Part shown: one piece after another, positions 26,001-30,739 of the stretch
Layout: each line of letters opens with the position of its first letter
Numbering within the stretch: position 1 is the first letter of the stretch
From: JAHBNG01 sp039028975
Lineage (GTDB): Bacteria; Chloroflexota; Anaerolineae; Caldilineales; Caldilineaceae
NCBI GenBank assembly: GCA_039028975.1
Contig: JBCCHB010000184.1
Coordinates: 1 to 30,739 of the forward strand
Length of the DNA stretch: 30,739 bases
Direction: 5' to 3'
Program-made: the position numbers and the translations under genes
Notes under the pieces: generated by a model
What the model was told of the DNA's origin: nothing
Database searches by the model: none
What the model saw: only the letters and a program-made list of their open reading frames with translations

Positions 26001-26930
26001 AACACGATAGGTCTCTCCGGCCGTTGCCTCAAAGAAGAGCCAATCTACATCGGCTTCAGACTGAAACCCCATGCTGTAGGCTTGACCATTGGCTAAAATC
26101 TGTTGTGCATTGTCACAGGTATCGTTGTCACCGACATCCAACAAGGGGAAAGGCGATGGTGTTGGTGTATTGATGGGGGTTGTCGTTACTGTCTCCGTAG
26201 GCACATCTGTGGCAGCAGCCAGCTTGCCTGTGCCGAAGAGGATCGGATGTTCCCAAGCTTGGTCAATGATAGCATTCCAAGTCAATTTGTGATCACGTGG
26301 CCCACCATCATCATCATCAATTACATGGACATCAAGCCCAAACTCGTACCCGGTAGAAGCATCAATGCCAACAACACTCAAGGGCACAGAAAACTCAAGA
26401 ATATAACCAGCCGAAGTCGCAAGCATCTGCACCTGGATCTGGTCAGAGACAGATATCGAGCCGTCGGCTATATGCTTTATAGGATCATCCCAACGAAAAA
26501 GATAATGGAAATCATCAACCTCATCATAGGTTTGCCCTCTACTGCGATCTCCATCTAGATAAATTTCAACGAGGTCATCGTGCCAGAACTGCTCCGAGTC
26601 CGTGATCAGCGTCTCATCAATGACTTCAACAAGAAGATAGAGGTTTTCGCTGTCGTACATCCCCTGGAAGGAAGCAGCAAAATCGTTATTCGTAATAGAT
26701 GTACTACCGGTGACAATCGTTGAAATGGAATAACTTTGAGCTTCTGCCCAAATGCCCTCCATAGTGCCATCGATAATCGGTGCTGCGGTCGCTTCAGCGA
26801 TTATGGCGACACGATTTTGGCCACTCCGGCTTGAAGCAGATAACGAGATGACAAGAAGAACGGTTACACAGAAGGGCAAGAACAAGAGGAGATAGTAAAA
26901 AAACTTTCGACGTATAGAATTGAACATCAT
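23082..26930 (-). CDS. Secreted multidomain protein with two legumain-like (C13) peptidase domains, the first inactive
   Basis: A 1282-residue exported protein. An N-terminal signal/anchor helix lies at ~10-31. A CBM9/DOMON-like domain follows at ~40-245 (IIDGTMEGIWAEA, DDLVEIYLDGD). The core is two copies of a module: PPC-like domain, C13 peptidase domain, EF-hand-like loop and Ig-like domain, joined by a Thr/Pro linker near 738-795. The second peptidase has His1007 in DHGSPELFYI and Cys1051 in IIEACQSGSFI, the legumain dyad. The first keeps His476 (GHGAPNSFYL) but has Pro520 in IIDAPNAGSFI instead of Cys, so it should be a pseudo-peptidase. The protein ends QLFLPMVIR. AAAGGAAGG precedes a double ATG. 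It lies 326 bp after a paralogous C13 gene on the same strand. Substrate is unknown. Confidence 0.88.
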   Translation of the reverse strand: MMFNSIRRKFFYYLLLFLPFCVTVLLVISLSASSRSGQNRVAIIAEATAAPIIDGTMEGIWAEAQSYSISTIVTGSTSITNNDFAASFQGMYDSENLYLLVEVIDETLITDSEQFWHDDLVEIYLDGDRSRGQTYDEVDDFHYLFRWDDPIKHIADGSISVSDQIQVQMLATSAGYILEFSVPLSVVGIDASTGYEFGLDVHVIDDDDGGPRDHKLTWNAIIDQAWEHPILFGTGKLAAATDVPTETVTTTPINTPTPSPFPLLDVGDNDTCDNAQQILANGQAYSMGFQSEADVDWLFFEATAGETYRVEGMVPPDSLADLSVELYTSCSGPALDIQAPAFSTDVKIDFASTQDGPVYLRFINGDTTLSGERVTYAVTTRGLSQNHQLGALILVAGRNMLSDPLQSNIRNATDTIYFRFQSLGYPDDRIFYLSTDNVAPGFDGEVTANQLQTAIQSWARDKVGDNRMLTLYMVGHGAPNSFYLDRSANETLSPAQLDAWLSDLETTVPGVQVNVIIDAPNAGSFITASPGVSKSGRVIVTSTDAQSVAFASPDRTLFSDYFVNALYQGQHLHGAFWQAQQGTQYVYPSQIPQIDRNGNGVPNESADFAPATLRNLDYTGVSTADLWAPRLFNATSSEQITNGEGLIQVEVQDDTQVKNVYAVVYSPTYAAPLSGTVFTGDTLPVIVLQAQGNNLYSVLYSGFTEIGAYRVVIYATDNHGIYAQPAAALINDVDSTPTFTPTLTFTITPTPSPTDTPTTRPTNTPTHTPTDTPTFTPAPHTPTVTPVPPTDDSGTVDANNDTCSDAELIATDGTGQDHIFQVQADVDWVTFNATANTTYHIEVSTDLDSLADVTMELYRGCSTIPDPPVDPSFNPGIRHDMQTDRDGPIYLKLANFDANLFGPNARYKVSVRPVAEGDDNKALIIVAGRLRGTDQLQSNINGVTERVYRLFQQNGYTDETIYYMGTTTQLPGYDGAATKELLRLAVTEWAAEKLSENGVLTLYMIDHGSPELFYIDELNGQRVSPAELNEWLDELESTVPGIKMNIIIEACQSGSFIDKAGGSISKRGRVVISSTNAENDAKASRDGAYFSDHFLTSLQLGDTLASSFSKAQKVAESVFALQKSWLDANGNGEPNEFDDAILAAERSFEDTGTLISIPWAPYIFSVAKAEPIANFSGTIQADVRDDTKVSQVWAVVYSPDYVTPENSQELQAEILPHFNLTSTGEDNLFAGIYTGFIQPGTYRIVVHAIDNGGLVATPREIEVVVEEQVSPQRQLFLPMVIR

Positions 26931-26963
26931 CCTTCCTTTGAGGCATTCTTATCCGTTCTCACA

Positions 26964-27015
26964 AGATCGAAATGTCAGCGAGGGACGGACCTATCCCTCA
27001 CTGATATTTCGATCT
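26964..27015 (-). promoter_or_regulatory. Long hairpin upstream of the 1282-residue gene
   Basis: 22-base arms (26964-26985 and 26994-27015) match at 20 positions around an 8-base loop. The outer parts read AGATCGAAAT and ATTTCGATCT. The hairpin ends 33 bp before the start codon and is not followed by a T-run in the direction of transcription, so a terminator is unlikely. It may affect mRNA processing or translation. Confidence 0.55.
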
Positions 27016-27086
27016 CCTAATTCTTGTATGGGGGGAAATAAACCCAACTTACTTGGCTCTAGTGTAGATGCGCCATAATTTAGTCG

Positions 27087-27200
27087 TTCCAAGAAAATAA
27101 GTACTGCGGAATGCGTGTTCTCTAACGCCGGCGTCACCCAGGTAGAGCCGCATTCGAGAGTATTTCCTCCATTGATTTGTCGGGATTCAATCTCTTGGAA
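27087..27200 (-). ncRNA. Candidate structured leader RNA (nested stems)
   Basis: Three nested pairings are visible: outer TTCCAAGA (27087-27094) with TCTTGGAA (27193-27200), middle GAATGCG (27109-27115) with CGCATTC (27149-27155), and inner CTCTA (27120-27124) with TAGAG (27143-27147). Between the inner arms is CGCCGGCG. No known riboswitch class was recognised. Stems are short, so chance is possible. Confidence 0.25.
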
Positions 27201-27256
27201 CAGCCTTACTAGATTGAAATCATATCGACTTACTCTCATCCATGCCCAACCGCAGT

Positions 27257-29695
27257 CTACTTCATCACGGTCGGCAGATAAATAATACTCCCATTCTGAA
27301 TCTCCAACACGACCGGATTGCTCTCCAATCCATCACCATCCTGGACCTGAATCACCAATCGATAGATCCCAGGCTCAGTGAAACCGCTGTACCGGCCTTC
27401 GTATTGAGCTTCACCGTTGGGCTGTAAAAGGACGACCTCCTGGGTCTCTTGCACAAGCTGGTTCCCTGGTTCGGGCGGCTGATAGGAGGGTGGATAAATG
27501 GTGGCCCAAACCGAATCGACGCTGCTGTTATCATGCACCTCTGCTTGTAAGATACCGCTTGCCGTTTGGCCTGTCGCCAACTCACCTGTTGCGCCAGCAA
27601 TATAGGGAGGCCACTGATCACCAAGCGTTCCAGCGTAGGCAAACCCTCGTTGGGCTGCCACAGCGTAATCTTCGGCCTCATTAGCTCGCCCATCGCCATC
27701 ACCATCAAGCCACGGCTCCTGTCGTGGATACAGATTTTGGACCCTATTTTTGGCCTCCAAAAAGCTGGTGAAGAGATTGCGCCCTTGCTGCAGAGATGTG
27801 ATGAAGTAATCAGAAAAGTGGGCACCCCGTCTGGACGCGTAGGCATCCCACCAGACGTTGCTTGATGTAATAACGACTCGGTTCTCCCGGCTGATGCCTC
27901 CGCCGTTTGGGTGGATAAAGCTACCCGAATGGCATGCCTCCACCATGATGTTGATAGGGATGTTAGGAACAGCTTGCTCTAGCTCTGCCAACCAACTATC
28001 TAGCTCTTCTGACGTTACCCGTTCTCCATTTGGTTCATCAATATAGATGACATTCCGATCGCCGTGATCAACCAGATAAAGGGTAAGAGGCTTATTGGCT
28101 CCAACCCGACTTTTGGCCCAATCCACAATGGCTGTACGCAATCCAGTTGCGGTTGCTGCTGCATCATGTCCTGCCAAGGTTGAATCCGTTGTCAGATAGG
28201 TGATGTCGTCTGCGCTGTAGCCGTTGGCTTGGAAGAGCGCGTGAATATCGTCGGTGACATTGTGGATATTTTCCTGAAGCGGATCCGAATTTTTGTAGCG
28301 ACCCGCTAGAATAATCACGGCACCGGTTGACGGACTTTCGGATAGCTGACGGACTGAAAGCGCATAGCTCAGGTTTCCAGCCGCTTCATTCTGATCTTGA
28401 TTGGTCATACGCAAATAGATCGAACCCGCCCTGAGTGGTTTAAACTCGAGCCGCACGCCAGGGGTGAACGTCTCATTCCACGTCTCTTGAGGCAGGCTGC
28501 CGCATTCACTATGCAGTTCAAGGTAGACATCCGCTTTGGAGCCGATGGGGATCTGCACTTCTACCAAATAGGTGACGTTGGCTTCGGCGGCAAAGGTGAC
28601 CCAATCTAGGTCATCTGGTTGATGGAAGGTATGGAATTGGCTAGTTTCTCCAATGGCAATAGCTGATGCGGTGTCGCAGGTATTGTTTTCCTCATAGGTA
28701 TCTGCTGTTCCCTGATTAGGCGGTGCAGTAGTAGGCAGAGTCGTCGGGGTCGGGGTAGCTGTAGATGGCGTCGACGGATCAGTCGGGGTTGCCGTAGGTG
28801 TAGCCAATGTTGGCCCTACTGTTGGTGGGACGGAGGTTGTAGGCTCTGCCGTTGGTGGTACAGAAGTTGTGGGTACAGTTGTTGGGTCAGGGGATGATGT
28901 ACCAAGCTCAAACTCAGCACTGTTGCTGGTGGCTTCATCCAGATCCCGACAAGCAATCCGTCCTAGATAGATGGCTCCTTCGGATAGACCGGATAGCTGC
29001 ACTTGGTGCTCAATTAGAAATTCATCCAGGGCGGCTTCATGATCGAGCATACCAGAGGTAGTACCATACGTAAGGGTGCAGATGGCAAATTCAGTGGTAG
29101 ACCAGTTGACAACGGCGTTGGGGCCAGTGATTCGACTGGTTATGTTACGAATGGTGGGCGGTTGGTTGCTCGGAAAAATACCTTTGGGATAGGTCAAAGC
29201 CAGTGAGCGATTACGAGAGGCAGATTCGAACATGATACGCTCAGCAGTGGTGGCAATTAAGTCTTCCAGTTCAGTCGGTATGGGTAGCAGCGAGATAGTC
29301 GATGCTCTGCTGGCAAATTCAAATCGTACGCGCTCGCTGGCCTGTCCTAGAAGCACCGTTAAAGATTCGGGCAACGTTTGGAGTGCAATAAAACGGATAC
29401 GACTGGATGCCCGAACCATTGGGCGTGTCTTCACTGTATCTAACCGGGTTAGCAGATCGGATGGCGGCGATGCTATAGGTGGGTAGACAGTGCGGCTAGC
29501 GGCCTCTACGCGTATTCTTTCTATAACTGAGTCTAAGATGCTCTGTAGCGGTGACGAATCGGCTACAGATTCGGTTCGAACGTCAATCGCACCATTCACC
29601 ACAATTTGGTCCTGCCCAAAGGCACTTTGGTGTATCAGCAGGCCAGCCACGACCCAAACCCAACAAAACACAATGGGTATCTGTTGTCGTTTCAT
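27257..29695 (-). CDS. Secreted legumain-like (C13) peptidase
   Basis: An 812-residue exported protein with a signal peptide to about residue 27. Residues 57-161 hold four imperfect repeats around ER-I/V-R-F-E-x-ASR. A fibronectin-III-like domain (~179-268), a Thr/Pro linker (~270-330), a PPC-like domain (~335-450) and the C13 peptidase domain (~455-660) follow. The dyad is His544 in DHGDRNVIYID and Cys588 in MVEACHSGSFI, close to the legumain motifs. An EF-hand-like loop DGDGDGRANEAE lies at 664-675, then a C-terminal Ig-like domain and the tail IIYLPTVMK. AGGA precedes the ATG inside the end of the upstream gene, whose stop is 3 bp away, so the two are cotranscribed. It could be a processing protease or adhesin; substrate is unknown. 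Confidence 0.88.
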   Translation of the reverse strand: MKRQQIPIVFCWVWVVAGLLIHQSAFGQDQIVVNGAIDVRTESVADSSPLQSILDSVIERIRVEAASRTVYPPIASPPSDLLTRLDTVKTRPMVRASSRIRFIALQTLPESLTVLLGQASERVRFEFASRASTISLLPIPTELEDLIATTAERIMFESASRNRSLALTYPKGIFPSNQPPTIRNITSRITGPNAVVNWSTTEFAICTLTYGTTSGMLDHEAALDEFLIEHQVQLSGLSEGAIYLGRIACRDLDEATSNSAEFELGTSSPDPTTVPTTSVPPTAEPTTSVPPTVGPTLATPTATPTDPSTPSTATPTPTTLPTTAPPNQGTADTYEENNTCDTASAIAIGETSQFHTFHQPDDLDWVTFAAEANVTYLVEVQIPIGSKADVYLELHSECGSLPQETWNETFTPGVRLEFKPLRAGSIYLRMTNQDQNEAAGNLSYALSVRQLSESPSTGAVIILAGRYKNSDPLQENIHNVTDDIHALFQANGYSADDITYLTTDSTLAGHDAAATATGLRTAIVDWAKSRVGANKPLTLYLVDHGDRNVIYIDEPNGERVTSEELDSWLAELEQAVPNIPINIMVEACHSGSFIHPNGGGISRENRVVITSSNVWWDAYASRRGAHFSDYFITSLQQGRNLFTSFLEAKNRVQNLYPRQEPWLDGDGDGRANEAEDYAVAAQRGFAYAGTLGDQWPPYIAGATGELATGQTASGILQAEVHDNSSVDSVWATIYPPSYQPPEPGNQLVQETQEVVLLQPNGEAQYEGRYSGFTEPGIYRLVIQVQDGDGLESNPVVLEIQNGSIIYLPTVMK

Positions 29696-29698
29696 GGC

Positions 29699-30553
29699 TT
29701 ATTCCTGGTAGATGAGGGCAAGACCGCCATAGACTCGATTGCTGCTTGAACAGCAGCCGGTGTAAAGGGAAATCGTATTGGATTGATTCGGAGGCAGCTG
29801 CGAACCGGTGAAATCTCCGTAGCCGGCCTCGAATCCTGGGCCAGTAGCAATCGTTTCGCCATTTAGTTGATAATTTATTCTTTGATCATCACCAGCAAGA
29901 GACCAGCTGCGCGAAAAAAAGCCAAACCCACTCGGTAGCGTTATATCAAAAGTATCTGTAGCTTGATAGCCACTTCGGCCATCTGCAATTAACATCATGT
30001 GGGTTGCATTGGGATATCGGAAATCATAGTACGTAGCAGAATCAAAGGAGGTTCCTACCAATCCGGTGATAGCGATAATTGTGTTTTCCAGTTTGGTGGT
30101 GATTACACTTGTCTGGCTAAAATCAATCCAGTCTAAGATCTTCGCCACGGGTTCATCTTTCATATAATAAGCTAAAATCCAGCCATCTTTGTGAATGTAT
30201 ACGTGAACATCTTGCGCTTCTGAATAGCCATCAAGCGGCACAGAGCCAAGCAGATAATCTGCTGTCTCAGTCTCAATTGTACGATAAGCGCTCTTCACGT
30301 TGGTGAGGTTAATCGGTCCATCCGTCTTAAAATAAGCTGATATCCCCGCTTCATCACTAATCACAGATTGGATGTTGTTATCTGCCGCGCTGGCTACGCT
30401 GATGAAGGATGGTGCGGCAAGCGCAAAGACACCATCTTCATTAGTGGATACATCGGTTGACCCAACATCACTCTGCCATAGCACTAGGCAGAACACCAAC
30501 CCAGTCAGCAGCAGCAGCAGTAGGAAACGACTACGAAAGAATCTTTGATACAT
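29699..30553 (-). CDS. Secreted protein of unknown function
   Basis: A 284-residue protein with a clear N-terminal signal/anchor helix (FLLLLLLTGLVFCLVLW, about 10-27) and a non-repetitive, beta-rich-looking remainder. I do not recognise a family. The middle carries VYIHKDGWILAYYMKDEPVAKILDW, and the C-terminal half has GFGFFSRSWSLAGDD and a vicinal Cys pair in YTGCCSSSNRVYGG. GGAG is seven bases before the ATG. The next gene, the C13 peptidase, begins 3 bp after its stop, so the two form an operon and this protein may be its partner, inhibitor or substrate. It lacks the LP-x-V-x-K/R tail of the two peptidase proteins. Confidence 0.75.
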   Translation of the reverse strand: MYQRFFRSRFLLLLLLTGLVFCLVLWQSDVGSTDVSTNEDGVFALAAPSFISVASAADNNIQSVISDEAGISAYFKTDGPINLTNVKSAYRTIETETADYLLGSVPLDGYSEAQDVHVYIHKDGWILAYYMKDEPVAKILDWIDFSQTSVITTKLENTIIAITGLVGTSFDSATYYDFRYPNATHMMLIADGRSGYQATDTFDITLPSGFGFFSRSWSLAGDDQRINYQLNGETIATGPGFEAGYGDFTGSQLPPNQSNTISLYTGCCSSSNRVYGGLALIYQE

Positions 30554-30598
30554 GTTTTGTTCTCCTGATTTTCAGCGTGAAAAGATGAAGTGAATATT

Positions 30599-30637
30599 AG
30601 AGCGTGAATATTCAAATACGCTCTTGTATTATGTCAA
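30599..30637 (-). promoter_or_regulatory. Possible promoter and operator of the C13 operon
   Basis: On the minus strand, TTGACA (30637-30632) is followed after 16 bp by TTGAAT (30615-30610), a moderate promoter about 57 bp before the ATG. AGAGCGT (30599-30605) and ACGCTCT (30618-30624) form an inverted repeat across the -10 box. GTGAATATT is repeated at 30590-30598 and 30604-30612. This may be a regulator site. Confidence 0.45.
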
Positions 30638-30739
30638 GTTGATTGCAATTGAGACGAATGCATATGTGCCAAAAAGTAGATGATCGGTCACACTTATGGA
30701 CATGAATAAAACAAATGATGAAACTAACAATAAAACAAA

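Larger units (their letters stand above)
26931..27256. other. Structured spacer between the two C13 genes
   Basis: This 326-bp spacer has no convincing gene, but it contains a 22-bp-arm hairpin (26964-27015) and a nested set of inverted repeats (27087-27200). Both would lie in the leader or intercistronic RNA of the 1282-residue gene. Confidence 0.6.

Noticed and set aside
26991..27239. 82-codon minus-strand frame between the C13 genes
   Set aside because: No family resemblance, and it overlaps inverted-repeat structures; it looks like chance.

Overview
The window looks like a chromosomal segment of a Chloroflexota bacterium (Anaerolineae/Caldilineae-like). This is inferred from a DUF1670-type fragment, large secreted proteins with Thr/Pro-rich linkers, C-terminal tails of the form LP-x-V-x-K/R, a citramalate-synthase route into isoleucine, and intergenic spaces full of small dispersed repeats. 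No RNA genes, CRISPR array or intact insertion sequence were found.

Layout, left to right. Bases 1-3781: a broken DUF1670-type gene end, a heptanucleotide tandem repeat, a MATE efflux pump (minus) and an amidase-signature hydrolase (plus). Bases 3782-8106: repeat-rich DNA, then an ECF-like sigma factor followed 5 bp later by a 906-residue protein joining a cytoplasmic helix-turn-helix, one membrane helix and an extracellular YfbK-type von Willebrand A domain. This pair looks like a signalling unit. Bases 8107-13940: an NCS1/CodB-like permease, then a TetR regulator with a consensus promoter and palindromic operator. A second matching operator precedes a flavin monooxygenase that overlaps an FtsX-type permease. 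Bases 13959-18303: cimA and ilvD (branched-chain amino-acid synthesis), separated by an opposite-strand Uma2 gene and repeats. Bases 18506-22780 (minus): gpmI, an MsmX/UgpC-type sugar ABC ATPase with its own terminator, and a MscS-type channel. Bases 23082-30553 (minus): an export cluster of an unrecognised secreted protein, a legumain-like (C13) peptidase, and a 1282-residue protein with two C13 domains, one of which has lost its catalytic Cys.

Most notable signals. (1) The legumain-like cluster has exactly 44 residues between the His and Cys (or lost Cys) positions in all three domains, and an EF-hand-like loop 75-76 residues further on. (2) The sigma factor/HTH-TM-VWA pair. (3) A dispersed ~90-bp hairpin element in three copies whose stem bases change in a pairing-preserving way. 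(4) A second dispersed family of small CCC-TTCA-GGG hairpins in four places. (5) A TetR circuit whose two operators share half-sites. Functional statements rest on motif reading by eye; no database search was run.
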